Shown here in pieces: positions 17,692 through 26,670 of a DNA stretch of 56,449 bases. The translations under genes and the position numbers were made by a program. The notes beneath the pieces are model-generated. The model searched no databases, was not told the origin of the DNA, and saw only the letters and a list, made by a program, of their open reading frames with translations. The first letter of the stretch is position 1; every line of letters begins with the position of its first letter. Source of the DNA: Labrys miyagiensis (GTDB lineage: Bacteria > Pseudomonadota > Alphaproteobacteria > Rhizobiales > Labraceae); contig NZ_BSPC01000018.1 of NCBI RefSeq assembly GCF_030160835.1, positions 1-56,449 on the forward strand, written 5' to 3'.

Positions 17692-18795
17692 ATGGACTTT
17701 CTAAGCAAGCTGGAAGGCCATCTGCGTGAGGCCGCTTTGGCGCTGCTTGCGGAGGGCGCCATCTCCGCCCTGCCCAAGACGATCCAGGTGGAACCATCCC
17801 GCGAGGACGGCCGTGGTGACTTCACCTCGGCGATCGCCCTCGGATCGAACAACGAGACCGGATTGGAACGGCGCCTGTTCGCTGAAGCGCTGGCCGCAAA
17901 GCTACGCGGCACTCTCGATTTCGCCGAGATCGACGTCGCCGGCCCAGGCTTCCTCAACCTCGCCGTTGCACCGCGGGCCTGGGGAGCGATGCTGGCCACC
18001 TTGCTCGCGGAGGGCAAGAATTACGGCCGTGGCCAGTGGGGCGAGGGAAGGGAGGTCGACATCGGCTTCCTGCCCGTCGATGAAACCGTGCCGCTCCAAT
18101 CCGGTGATGCGCGCGGCGCGGTGATGGGCGACGCGCTTGCCAACATGCTGGATTTCACGGGCTTTCGCGCCAGCCGATCCTATCGGTTGAATGGCGAAGG
18201 TGATTTCACGGTTAGGCTGGGGCAACTCGTACGGCTCGTGCAAAGCGGAAAACCATCAAAGGCCAATCTCTCGCTGGCAGACCTGACGGCTGAGATCGGA
18301 GAGGACGCTACGCGCCTTGGCATTCTGATGGAGCAAAGCTCCGTCCCGGTCACGCTCGATGCAGCCCTGCTGACCGACCTCAGCCAAGTCAACCCGCTCT
18401 TCCACGTCCAATATGCCCATGCCCGTTGCTGCGCGATACGGCAGAAGGGCGAACTGGCCCTTCCCGGCCTCGCCGAACCGACGTCCTGGGACCCGAACGC
18501 CTTCGCTGACGAGGGTGCCAGGTTGATTCTTCGCCTCCTCGCCCTATATCCAAGGAAGATCGATCATGTAGTGCGCAGGGGCGAACCTCATTGGCTCGCC
18601 CGATACCTGCACGATCTCGCTAGCGTAATGCATGCACAATATTATCGAAGCCTCACGGCGCCGCATTTACGCTTCATTAGGGTTGATGATCGATTGTTAA
18701 CGGGCGCCCGCTTGGCATTGGTGCGCGGAGTCGAGGCGGTGCTTAAGTCTGGGCTCGCCTTGCTCGGCGTCTGTGCGCCGGACGAAATCCGCTGA
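17692..18795 (+). CDS. Catalytically degenerate arginyl-tRNA synthetase-like protein
   Basis: This 367-residue protein sits at the normal argS position but is over 200 residues short. Residues 1-110 match the ArgRS N-terminal domain (GDFTSAIAL, VAGPGFLNL). Residues 121-168 align without gaps to the start of the catalytic domain, yet the HIGH-type motif has become PLQSGD, followed by the retained RGAVMGDALANML. From about residue 168 the sequence jumps to the segment before KMSKS (RLGQLVRLVQSGKP), and the KMSKS loop itself is missing (SKANLSL). Residues 235-367 keep the DALR anticodon-binding domain (NPLFHVQYAHARC, YLHDLASVMH). It cannot activate arginine, so a true ArgRS must be encoded elsewhere. 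The frame is open throughout, arguing against a simple pseudogene, although codon choice relaxes toward the 3' end. Confidence 0.85.
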   Translation: MDFLSKLEGHLREAALALLAEGAISALPKTIQVEPSREDGRGDFTSAIALGSNNETGLERRLFAEALAAKLRGTLDFAEIDVAGPGFLNLAVAPRAWGAMLATLLAEGKNYGRGQWGEGREVDIGFLPVDETVPLQSGDARGAVMGDALANMLDFTGFRASRSYRLNGEGDFTVRLGQLVRLVQSGKPSKANLSLADLTAEIGEDATRLGILMEQSSVPVTLDAALLTDLSQVNPLFHVQYAHARCCAIRQKGELALPGLAEPTSWDPNAFADEGARLILRLLALYPRKIDHVVRRGEPHWLARYLHDLASVMHAQYYRSLTAPHLRFIRVDDRLLTGARLALVRGVEAVLKSGLALLGVCAPDEIR

Positions 18796-18859
18796 ACGAG
18801 ATCGGTCATCCTAACCGCTGATCGCCTCAGCGATCGGCCAGCCTGGTCAGGAACGAGTC

Positions 18860-20671
18860 ATGATTGAAACCGAGAACCGCCGCGTGTCCAGCAGCACCCG
18901 AGAAAATCAGGATGAGTGGCTCGCCGACCTTGCAAGAACGGCCAGCAATCGCATTTATGCTGAAAAGCGCGACGTAAACGCCTATGGTGCGGCCGGCGTT
19001 GAGCGGTCGCGGGAGGCGGACATGGCAGATCGCTACGGCAAAAACAGCTATGGCTCCCGCGACAACCATTACGGGAGCACAGCAAAGCCTGTACCAGCGT
19101 CGCAGGACGCCGACTATTACGACGACTATCACGACAGCACTGCGACAAAGCAGGCCGCCTATTCCCAAGAGGCCTATTCAGACGTAGACGAGCAGGACGA
19201 TCAAGGGCCGGAATGGACCTATGACGAGAAGCAAGACCTGTGGGTCGATCGCTACGGCAATCCCTATGTCGAAGCCTATGCCGAGGGTGAGGAAGATCGC
19301 TACGCGCCTGCTGACGACGAATATCTCGCGCCTCAGGCCGATGCCCGCCTGGCCCGACGCCAGCACAAATCCCGCGGCGGTGCCGTGAGCCTGGCTGCCC
19401 TGGTGCTGGTGGCCAGCATTGGCGGCGGTCTTGCTTATGCCTGGAAGAAGGGCGGCTTCATCGGCAGCGATCTGCCGGGGATCGGCAGTGCTCCCCCGGT
19501 GATCAAGGCCAGCACCGATCCGGTGAAGATCAAGCCGACCGAGACCACGGCGGCCAATGACCAGCCGACGCGCGAGATTTTTGACCGTTCGACCCCGACG
19601 CCTCCGGCCAGCGAACGCCTGGTGCGCCATGAAGAACAGCCCATGGCCGTTGTCCCGGTGCGCACCGAGGGCGGTGCGCCGGCCGGCGGCAACGCCACGC
19701 CGGACGCCACGCGCCCGGTGACGACCAGCAACATCACCCTGCCGCCGAGCGATGCAGCGGCGACACCTGACCAGACGGCTGCGGCCGGCAATCTGGGCAG
19801 CATCAGGCCGAGCGATCCGCCTGGCGAGCCACGCCAGGTCCGAACCGTCAAGGTCATGCCTGACAATTCGGTCGTGACGGGCGAGGCGCCGATTACGAAT
19901 ACGCCTCCTGCGCCGTCCGTCGATGTCGCCAATGCCACGCCCGACACCGCGACGACCGGCGGTGCGCCAGCCCCAGTCACCCCCTCCCAGAACGGCCCGA
20001 CCGCGACGACCGGGGATGTTCCAGCCCAGGTCTCTCCTTCTCAAAGCGCCTCGACCGCGACGGCACAACCCGTGACGATGCAACCCGTGACGCCGCCCCC
20101 CGTGACGGCGAGCCAGCCGCCCGTGGATGCAGATCCCTCGGTTCCCGCGGCGCAGCCCTCCGCCATCACGCCGGTAACGACAACGCCGGTGAACACGGTT
20201 CCCGCCGCCCCGAGCGCCGCCTTGCCACCGGTTTCTCCGACCACCAATGACGATGCCAGCGCCACCACGGTGGCTGAGCCGGCGCCGCAAGCTATCAGGC
20301 CGCCGGCGATACCGCCGGTGCGCCCACGCAATATTCCCACGACGACCACCCCGCGCACTATTCCCGCGTCGACGCAGCAGGTCGCATCGGCCGAGCCGGC
20401 TCCGGCTCCGGTCGCAGCCGGTAGCGGCTATGTGGTGCAGGTCTCGTCGCAGAAGTCCCCGGCCGAGGCCCAGGCTGCCTTCCAGGCGCTGCAGCGCAAA
20501 TATGCTTCGGTTCTCGGCAGCATGAAGCCCTCGATCCGCAAGGTCGACCTGCCCGACCGCGGCACCTATTACCGCGTCCGCGTCGGTTCATGGGACTCCA
20601 GCAACGAGGCAGGCGCCTTCTGTGCCAAGCTCAAGGCCGCCGGTGGCGACTGCGTAATCTCCCGCAACTGA
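18860..20671 (+). CDS. SPOR-domain membrane protein
   Basis: This 603-residue protein has an acidic, tyrosine-rich cytoplasmic part (about 1-170), one transmembrane helix (about 177-197, AVSLAALVLVASIGGGLAYA), a long Pro/Thr/Ala-rich periplasmic linker, and a C-terminal SPOR domain (about 520-600, GYVVQVSSQKSPAEAQAAF to FCAKLKAAGGDCVISRN). SPOR domains bind denuded septal peptidoglycan, so it is probably a cell-division protein. AGGAACGAG precedes the ATG at 18860. It is the standard neighbour between argS and nagZ. A terminator follows. Confidence 0.9.
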   Translation: MIETENRRVSSSTRENQDEWLADLARTASNRIYAEKRDVNAYGAAGVERSREADMADRYGKNSYGSRDNHYGSTAKPVPASQDADYYDDYHDSTATKQAAYSQEAYSDVDEQDDQGPEWTYDEKQDLWVDRYGNPYVEAYAEGEEDRYAPADDEYLAPQADARLARRQHKSRGGAVSLAALVLVASIGGGLAYAWKKGGFIGSDLPGIGSAPPVIKASTDPVKIKPTETTAANDQPTREIFDRSTPTPPASERLVRHEEQPMAVVPVRTEGGAPAGGNATPDATRPVTTSNITLPPSDAAATPDQTAAAGNLGSIRPSDPPGEPRQVRTVKVMPDNSVVTGEAPITNTPPAPSVDVANATPDTATTGGAPAPVTPSQNGPTATTGDVPAQVSPSQSASTATAQPVTMQPVTPPPVTASQPPVDADPSVPAAQPSAITPVTTTPVNTVPAAPSAALPPVSPTTNDDASATTVAEPAPQAIRPPAIPPVRPRNIPTTTTPRTIPASTQQVASAEPAPAPVAAGSGYVVQVSSQKSPAEAQAAFQALQRKYASVLGSMKPSIRKVDLPDRGTYYRVRVGSWDSSNEAGAFCAKLKAAGGDCVISRN

Positions 20672-20684
20672 CAATTTCAGCGGG

Positions 20685-20716
20685 AAGGGCCCGGCTTCGG
20701 CCGGGCCTTTCTGCTT
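20685..20716 (+). terminator. Rho-independent terminator after the SPOR gene
   Basis: The stem GGCCCGGC/GCCGGGCC with a TTCG tetraloop is followed by TTTCTGCTTTT. It lies 14 bases after the SPOR stop, between it and nagZ. Confidence 0.85.
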
Positions 20717-20743
20717 TTGCACTTCCGGCAAGAAGAGAGTTCG

Positions 20744-21766
20744 ATGCCCCAATCGGCGCTGATCCTGGGATGCTCCGGCCTGTCGCTCACCCCGGACGAG
20801 AAGGCGTTCTATCGCGATGCCGATCCCTGGGGCTTCATCCTCTTCCGTCGCAATGTCGACAGTCCCGCCCAGGTGAAGGCCCTGACCGCGGAACTGCGCG
20901 AGGCGGTCGGTCGCGATGCGCCGGTATCCGTGGACCAGGAGGGTGGGCGCGTGCAGCGCCTTACAGCTCCGAACTGGCCGAAATATCCGGCCGCCCGGCG
21001 CTACGGCCAGATCCATGCCAATGACCCGACCACCCGCCGCGAGATCACGCGCCTTGCTGCCCGGCTGATCGCCCACGACCTCCTGGAGGTCGGCATCAAT
21101 GTCGACTGCCTGCCCGTGCTCGATATTCCTGTGCCCGGCGCGCATGACGTGATCGGCGACCGCGCCTATGGCCTCGACGCCACCACGGTGGGCACGCTCG
21201 GCCGGGCCGCCGCCGAGGGCCTGATCGCCGGCGGCGTCATGCCGGTGATGAAGCACATACCCGGACACGGCAAGGCCGGCGTCGACAGCCATCTCTCGCT
21301 GCCGGTGGTCGAATCACCACGCGCCGAACTCGAATCACTCGACTTCCTGCCCTTCAGAATGCTGGCCGACATGCCTGCGGCGATGACCGCGCACGTTGTT
21401 TATACCGATTTGGACCCGTCATCCCCAGCTACGACGTCCAGAAAGGTGATCAAAAATGTGATCCGCGGGGCGATCGGGTATGATGGGCTCCTGATGAGTG
21501 ACGATCTTTCCATGCAGGCGCTGGCCGGGACTTTAGGTGAACGCGCTGCCAATGCCTTCGCCGGCGGATGCGACATCGGCCTGCATTGCAACGGCGTTAT
21601 GGAGGAGATGATCGGCGTCGCCGGGGCCGCGCCACGGCTCGCCGGCAAGGCACGGCGCCGTGCGGACAACGCCCTGGCGCGCATCCGTCACCTGCCGGAG
21701 CCTGTTGATGTCACGGAAGCGCGCGAGCGGCTGGCTGCGGCCCTCGCCACGGAGACGATAGCCTGA
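20744..21766 (+). CDS. nagZ: Beta-N-acetylhexosaminidase (NagZ)
   Basis: This 340-residue cytoplasmic family 3 glycosidase removes GlcNAc from recycled muropeptides. It has VSVDQEGGRVQRL, the KHIPGHG motif with the catalytic histidine loop (HIPGHGKAGVDSH), and the nucleophile aspartate in LLMSDDLSMQAL. The ATG at 20744 follows an AGAAGAGAG purine tract. Its stop abuts the scpA ATG, so the two genes are coupled. Confidence 0.94.
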   Translation: MPQSALILGCSGLSLTPDEKAFYRDADPWGFILFRRNVDSPAQVKALTAELREAVGRDAPVSVDQEGGRVQRLTAPNWPKYPAARRYGQIHANDPTTRREITRLAARLIAHDLLEVGINVDCLPVLDIPVPGAHDVIGDRAYGLDATTVGTLGRAAAEGLIAGGVMPVMKHIPGHGKAGVDSHLSLPVVESPRAELESLDFLPFRMLADMPAAMTAHVVYTDLDPSSPATTSRKVIKNVIRGAIGYDGLLMSDDLSMQALAGTLGERAANAFAGGCDIGLHCNGVMEEMIGVAGAAPRLAGKARRRADNALARIRHLPEPVDVTEARERLAAALATETIA

Positions 21767-22555
21767 ATGCGTGACCCCTTCGACGACATGGTGCGGGAGG
21801 ACAGGGCTCTGAGCGATCCGACCTTGGTCGTCGACGTCGACGGCTTCGAAGGCCCGCTCGATCTCCTGCTCGAACTTGCCCGCCGACAGAAGGTCGATCT
21901 CGCCCGCATCTCGATCCTGGCGCTCGCCGAGCAATATCTTGCCTTCGTCGAAGAGGCGCGCAAACTGCGGCTGGAACTGGCCGCCGACTATCTGGTGATG
22001 GCGGCCTGGCTCGCTTATCTGAAATCGCGCCTTCTGCTGCCGGAGCCGCCGAAGGGCGAGGAGCCGCCGGCGGCTGAACTCGCGGCGGCGCTGGCCTTCC
22101 GCCTGCAGCGGCTCGATGCCATGCGCGCCGCCGCCGCGCAGTTGCAGGAGCGGGCGCTGCTCGGCCGCGACGTGTTCGCGCGCGGCATGCCCGAGGGCGT
22201 GCGCTCGCAGAACCATGGGCGCTTCGAGGCGACGCTGCACGATCTCCTCTCTGCCTATGCCCAGCAGCGCCAGCGCGCCATGGTCGGCCAGGTGCGGCTG
22301 CTCCAGCGCAATGTCTGGACCCTGGCGGAGGCACGCGAACTGCTCGAGAAGCTGATCGGCTCCGGCACGACCTGGCTGAGCCTCGATGAATTTCTGGTGG
22401 ACTATCTGGCCGAGCCCGCGACAAGGGCCACCGTGCGGGCGTCCAGCTTCTCAGCGAGCCTCGAGCTCGTGAAGGAAGGCAAGCTCGACCTGCGCCAGGC
22501 AACGCCCTTCGCGCCGATCTATCTGCGCCCGCGCGAAGATGCCGCTACAGGCTGA
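21767..22555 (+). CDS. scpA: Segregation and condensation protein A
   Basis: This 262-residue kleisin subunit joins the two heads of the SMC dimer in chromosome condensation. FEGPLDLLLELARRQKVDL and LVMAAWLAYLKSRLLLP are ScpA hallmarks of the N-terminal SMC-binding region; the C-terminus ends in the winged-helix part. It starts directly at the nagZ stop. Confidence 0.93.
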   Translation: MRDPFDDMVREDRALSDPTLVVDVDGFEGPLDLLLELARRQKVDLARISILALAEQYLAFVEEARKLRLELAADYLVMAAWLAYLKSRLLLPEPPKGEEPPAAELAAALAFRLQRLDAMRAAAAQLQERALLGRDVFARGMPEGVRSQNHGRFEATLHDLLSAYAQQRQRAMVGQVRLLQRNVWTLAEARELLEKLIGSGTTWLSLDEFLVDYLAEPATRATVRASSFSASLELVKEGKLDLRQATPFAPIYLRPREDAATG

Positions 22556-22568
22556 GGAGGAAGTGACT

Positions 22569-23261
22569 TTGGCCGAAATCGCGACATTCCTGCAGGAAAC
22601 CGAAGCCACAGACGATCTGCGTCACCATATGAGGCTGCTGGAAGCCCTGTTGTTCGCTGCGCATGAACCGCTCGACGAGGCGACGCTCTCCGCGCGCCTG
22701 CCTGATGGGGCCGACGTTCCCGCGGCGATCGAGGCGCTGCAGGCCGATTATGCCACGCGCGGCGTCAACCTCGTCCGCCTTGGCGGGCGCTGGGCCTTCC
22801 GCACCGCTGACGATCTCGCCTGGCTCCTGTCGCGCGACGCCTATGAGACGCGCAAATTGTCGCGTGCGGCGATGGAGACGCTTGCGATCATCGCCTACCA
22901 TCAGCCGGTCACGCGCGCCGAGATCGAGGATATCCGCAGCGTCTCCATTTCCAAGGGCACGCTCGACGTGCTGCTCGAGACGGGCTGGGTGCGCCTTCGC
23001 GGACGGCGCCGTTCGCCGGGCCGTCCCGTCACCTATGGGACAACCCCCGCTTTCCTCGACCACTTCGGCCTCGATGGCGTTGGCGATCTGCCAGGCCTCG
23101 ACGAGCTGAAGGGTGCGGGACTGCTCGATGGCCGCCTGCCGCCTGGCTTCAGCGTCCCCACGCCCAATGACGACAGCGCCCTGACGCAGGATGAGGATCC
23201 ACTCGACCCGGCGGACCTTTCTTTTGCCTTCCCGGAACCTGAGCCGGAACATGAAGGTTGA
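22569..23261 (+). CDS. scpB: Segregation and condensation protein B
   Basis: This is the ScpB winged-helix partner of ScpA, about 230 residues, with LLEALLFAAHEPL at the N-terminus and IIAYHQPVTRAEIEDIR in the second winged helix. The start needs a choice. A perfect AGGAGG (22555-22560) lies 8 bases before a TTG at 22569, while the in-frame ATG at 22539 lies within scpA with no ribosome site. I favour TTG. The acidic, proline-rich tail is variable in the family. Confidence 0.9.
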   Translation: MAEIATFLQETEATDDLRHHMRLLEALLFAAHEPLDEATLSARLPDGADVPAAIEALQADYATRGVNLVRLGGRWAFRTADDLAWLLSRDAYETRKLSRAAMETLAIIAYHQPVTRAEIEDIRSVSISKGTLDVLLETGWVRLRGRRRSPGRPVTYGTTPAFLDHFGLDGVGDLPGLDELKGAGLLDGRLPPGFSVPTPNDDSALTQDEDPLDPADLSFAFPEPEPEHEG

Positions 23262-23383
23262 GCAAGGAAAAGCGTTACGCCTTGTGTTTGGGATGAAGGA
23301 CGCCTAGATTCAGGAGAGGCATTGGCCCATATGAGGGTCCACCTTGTTTTAAGTTCACCGGTCATGCCGGGTAGGAGGTTTCT

Positions 23384-23611
23384 ATGATGGGCCTGAGTTT
23401 ACCCCATTTGTTGATCTTGGCTCTCATCGTCCTGGTTCTGTTCGGCGGGCGCGGCAAGATATCCGATATCATGGGTGATGTGGCCAAGGGCATTAAGTCC
23501 TTTAAGAAGGGCATATCTGATGACGAACCGGCTCCCTCGCAGGCTGTGAAGACGATTGATACCCAGCCCGGCGTGACGGTGAATTCCGCCGAACAGAGCA
23601 AGGTGGGCTAA
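23384..23611 (+). CDS. tatA: Sec-independent translocase subunit TatA
   Basis: This 75-residue protein has one N-terminal transmembrane helix ([17 protein letters not shown]), then an amphipathic helix ([19 protein letters not shown]) and a short polar tail. TatA oligomers form the twin-arginine pore. AGGAGG (23373-23378) precedes two adjacent ATGs; the second, at 23387, has the better 8-nt spacing. Confidence 0.93.
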   Translation: MMGLSLPHLLILALIVLVLFGGRGKISDIMGDVAKGIKSFKKGISDDEPAPSQAVKTIDTQPGVTVNSAEQSKVG

Positions 23612-23693
23612 CCCACGCCTTTTTAAAGGATGAAGCCTTTGTCAGCTCCGTGCCACAGCGCGGAGTGTTATCTTTTGCCGGGTCAAGCGCTGC

Positions 23694-24176
23694 ATGTTCG
23701 ATATCAGCTGGAGCCATATTCTGATTGTTGCCACCATTGCCGTGGTGGTCATTGGCCCCAAGGAACTGCCGGCTACAATGCGCTCGCTCGGCCGCGGCGT
23801 GAACAGGCTGCGCCGTATGGCGGGCGAATTCCAGGGGCAGTTCAACCAGGCGCTCAAGGAAGCCAATCTGGAAGACGTCAAGAAGGAGTTCGACACGCTG
23901 CGCCAGTCCGCGGCGGCGATCTCGAGCGTGTCGAGCCCGGCGGGCCTGGCGCGCAATGCCCTTGCGGGTTCGATCTTCAAGGAAGACCCGTTGCTCGATG
24001 CGCCGACGAGCAGCGCAGCCCTGGCGACACCGGCCACAAGCATCGCGCCGATCGCCGAAGCCAAAACCGTGCCCGAACCTTCGATCGCGTCGGCGAAGCC
24101 GGCATCGCTGGTTGCCGGCCTTGCCGGCGTTGTCATTCCATCGGCCTTTGCCCCCCTCGCCGTATTCAAGCCTTAA
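23694..24176 (+). CDS. tatB: Sec-independent translocase subunit TatB
   Basis: This 160-residue protein begins MFDISWSHILIVATIAVVVIG, with the TatB-type glutamate-containing hinge PKELP, then a long amphipathic helix and an Ala/Ser/Pro-rich tail. With TatC it forms the receptor for twin-arginine signal peptides. It lies between tatA and tatC in one operon. Confidence 0.93.
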   Translation: MFDISWSHILIVATIAVVVIGPKELPATMRSLGRGVNRLRRMAGEFQGQFNQALKEANLEDVKKEFDTLRQSAAAISSVSSPAGLARNALAGSIFKEDPLLDAPTSSAALATPATSIAPIAEAKTVPEPSIASAKPASLVAGLAGVVIPSAFAPLAVFKP

Positions 24177-24188
24177 GATGTGCCGCCG

Positions 24189-24983
24189 ATGACGACCGAA
24201 GACGATATCGACGCCTCCAAGGCGCCGCTTCTCGATCACCTGCTCGAGCTGCGCTCCCGGCTGATGAGTTCGGGCATCGCCTTCTTCGTCCTGTTCGTCC
24301 TGGCCTTCGTCGTTTCCCGCTATATCTACAATTTCCTGCTGTGGCCCTATGAGTGGGCGGCTTCGACCTTCCCGGCCGGGCAGGTGAAGCTGATCTACAC
24401 CGAGCCGCTCGGTTTCCTGTTCACACAGATCCGGGTCGCCTTCTTCACAGCCGCCTTTATCGGCTTTCCCTTCTTTGCGATCCAGATCTACCGCTTCGTG
24501 GCGCCGGGCCTCTACCGGCATGAGCGCAACGCCTTCCTGCCTTATCTGATCGCCACGCCGTGCTTCTTCTTCCTGGGCGGTGTGCTGGTCTTCTTCGTTG
24601 CCATGCCGGCGGTGATGCATTTCGCACTGGGCATGCAGCAACTTGGCGGCAGCGGCATTGCCACCATCGAATTGCTGGCAACGGTCGACGGCTACCTGTC
24701 GCTTGTGATGAATCTGGTCTTTGCCTTCGGCATCGTCTTCCAATTGCCGGTCGTGCTGACTCTCCTCGGTCGCATGGGCATCGTCGATTCGCAGTTTTTG
24801 ACGAGCAAGCGACGCTTTGCCGTCGTCATCGTCTTTGCGGTGGCCGCGGTCCTGGCGCCGCCCGATCCCTGGAGCATGATCGCGCTTGCCGTACCCGGCG
24901 TGCTCCTTTACGAACTCTCGATCTTTTCCGTCCGGTGGGTCGAGAAGAAGCGCACGGAGAGTGATGCGCAATCTTCGGAATAG
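24189..24983 (+). CDS. tatC: Sec-independent translocase subunit TatC
   Basis: This 264-residue six-helix membrane protein recognises twin-arginine signals. Hallmarks are LLDHLLELRSRL with the conserved glutamate and FFTAAFIGFPFFAIQIYRFVAPGLYRHER-type loop sequence (FIGFPFFAIQIYRF, then VAPGLYRHER). The ATG at 24189 is used; an in-frame GTG at 24180 is possible. One substrate is likely the RR-signal binding protein encoded at 52884. Confidence 0.94.
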   Translation: MTTEDDIDASKAPLLDHLLELRSRLMSSGIAFFVLFVLAFVVSRYIYNFLLWPYEWAASTFPAGQVKLIYTEPLGFLFTQIRVAFFTAAFIGFPFFAIQIYRFVAPGLYRHERNAFLPYLIATPCFFFLGGVLVFFVAMPAVMHFALGMQQLGGSGIATIELLATVDGYLSLVMNLVFAFGIVFQLPVVLTLLGRMGIVDSQFLTSKRRFAVVIVFAVAAVLAPPDPWSMIALAVPGVLLYELSIFSVRWVEKKRTESDAQSSE

Positions 24984-25019
24984 CCGGGCTGTCCCGCTGT
25001 CTGTTCTGGAGTTGGTTTG

Positions 25020-26303
25020 ATGTTTGACGTGAAGTGGGTCCGCGAGAATCCGGGTCTCTTCGATGTGGGCCGCGCTCGCCGGGGGCTCGAGCCGCTTGCG
25101 GAAACCATACTAGAACTGGACGACAACCGCCGTGCCCTGGTCGCCAGGCTGCAGGCCTCGCAGGAGCGCCGCAACGCGGCCTCCAAGGAAATCGGCCACG
25201 CCATGCAGCAGAAGAATGCTGCCTTGGCCGACACCTTGAAGGCCGAGGTCAACGCGCTCAAGGCCTCGATGCCGGCAGACGAGGAGGCGCTTCGCGCCGC
25301 GGACAAGGCCCTGTTCGACCAGCTCTCCTCGATCCCCAACCAGCCCCTGGACGACGTCCCGCCTGGCCAGGACGAGCATGGCAATGTCGAGCGTCATCGC
25401 CATGGCGTCGCGCCCGCCTACACGTTCGCGCCCAAGGAGCATTACGAACTCGGCGAGGCCCTCGGGCAGATGGATTTCGAGACGGCGGCCAAGCTCTCCG
25501 GCGCGCGTTTCGTGGTGCTGAAGAAGGGGCTGGCGAAGCTCGAACGAGCGCTCGGCCAGTACTTCCTCAACACGCACATCGGCGAACACGGCTATACTGA
25601 GGTCAATCCGCCGCTGCTGGTGCGCGACGAGGTGCTGTTCGGCACCAACCAGCTTCCGAAATTCGCCGACGACCAGTTCCGCATTCAGCCCGGCGATCTC
25701 TGGCTGATCGCAACGGCGGAGATCTCGCTCACCAATCTGGTGCGCGAGGCAATCACTCCGGAAGAGGAACTACCGCTGCGCCTGACCGCGCTCACCCATT
25801 GCTTCCGCGCCGAGGCGGGTTCGGCCGGGCGCGATACCCGCGGCATGATCCGCCAGCACCAGTTCCAGAAGGTCGAGCTCGTCTCCATCACCACGCCCGA
25901 GCAGAGCCGCGGGGAACACGAGCGCATGCTTGCCTGCGCCGAGGCCGTGTTGAAGGGACTGGACCTGCATTACCGCGTGATGACCTTGTGCGCCGGCGAT
26001 ATGGGCTTCGGTGCCCAGAAGACCTATGACATCGAGGTCTGGCTGCCGGGGCAGGGGCAATATCGCGAGATCTCCTCCTGCTCGACCTGCGGCGATTTCC
26101 AGGCCCGGCGCATGAATGCTCGTACGCGACCGAAATCCGGCGGTACGCCGCGCTTCGTGCATACCCTCAACGGTTCGGGCGTGGCCGTCGGCCGGGCCCT
26201 CGTTGCCGTGCTCGAAAACTACCAGAACGAGGACGGCTCGATCACCGTTCCCGAGGTGCTGGTGCCCTATATGGGCGGACAGCGCCGCATCGAGAGGGAC
26301 TGA
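25020..26303 (+). CDS. serS: Seryl-tRNA synthetase
   Basis: This 427-residue class II synthetase has an N-terminal coiled-coil tRNA-binding arm (about 30-105) and class II motifs 2 and 3 in [24 protein letters not shown] (in pieces: [14 protein letters not shown], then RQHQF) and [14 protein letters not shown]. The ATG at 25020 follows GGAG by 8 bases. It lies just after tatC, as in many relatives. Confidence 0.95.
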   Translation: MFDVKWVRENPGLFDVGRARRGLEPLAETILELDDNRRALVARLQASQERRNAASKEIGHAMQQKNAALADTLKAEVNALKASMPADEEALRAADKALFDQLSSIPNQPLDDVPPGQDEHGNVERHRHGVAPAYTFAPKEHYELGEALGQMDFETAAKLSGARFVVLKKGLAKLERALGQYFLNTHIGEHGYTEVNPPLLVRDEVLFGTNQLPKFADDQFRIQPGDLWLIATAEISLTNLVREAITPEEELPLRLTALTHCFRAEAGSAGRDTRGMIRQHQFQKVELVSITTPEQSRGEHERMLACAEAVLKGLDLHYRVMTLCAGDMGFGAQKTYDIEVWLPGQGQYREISSCSTCGDFQARRMNARTRPKSGGTPRFVHTLNGSGVAVGRALVAVLENYQNEDGSITVPEVLVPYMGGQRRIERD

Positions 26304-26339
26304 GGGGGCTCGGTGTTGGATCTGCGAAGGCGAGGGCAT

Positions 26340-26468
26340 CGTCATTCCGGGCGACTGTATCCTCACAAGATTCGCTTGTGAGTGGAGACCCGGAATCCAA
26401 GAACACCGCCCTCCGACGGTTGCGTTCATGGAGTCCGGCGTTCCGCTTCACTCCAGCCGGAATGACGA
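26340..26468. repeat. Palindromic intergenic repeat, GTCAT...ATGAC type, copy 2
   Basis: CGTCATTCCGG at the left end is the inverse of CCGGAATGACG at the right end. An inner perfect hairpin CTCACAAG-attcg-CTTGTGAG lies in the left half. It occupies part of the 367-bp gene-free gap between serS and surE; the rest (26469-26670) shows nothing recognisable. The ends match the element at 96-187. Confidence 0.65.
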
Positions 26469-26670
26469 ACCGATCGGCTTCTCCTGCTTAGCCCGAGGCT
26501 GGTGCGCCCTAGGTTGGGCTGGTCTTGTTGGAGCTTCAAGCCCTTTCCGACCTCCCACGCTCGCCTTCTCACCCTGCAGTAATTCACCACAAAATCGGGA
26601 AAGGCCTCGTCTGCGCCACTTTCCTTGTGGCACACTCGCGCCCGACTCAGGGAACCGGACGGGCAGGCTG

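Noticed and set aside
19178-20290. 370-codon Arg/Gly-rich open frame antisense to the SPOR gene
   Set aside because: Low-complexity product caused by the Pro/Thr/Ala-rich linker on the other strand.
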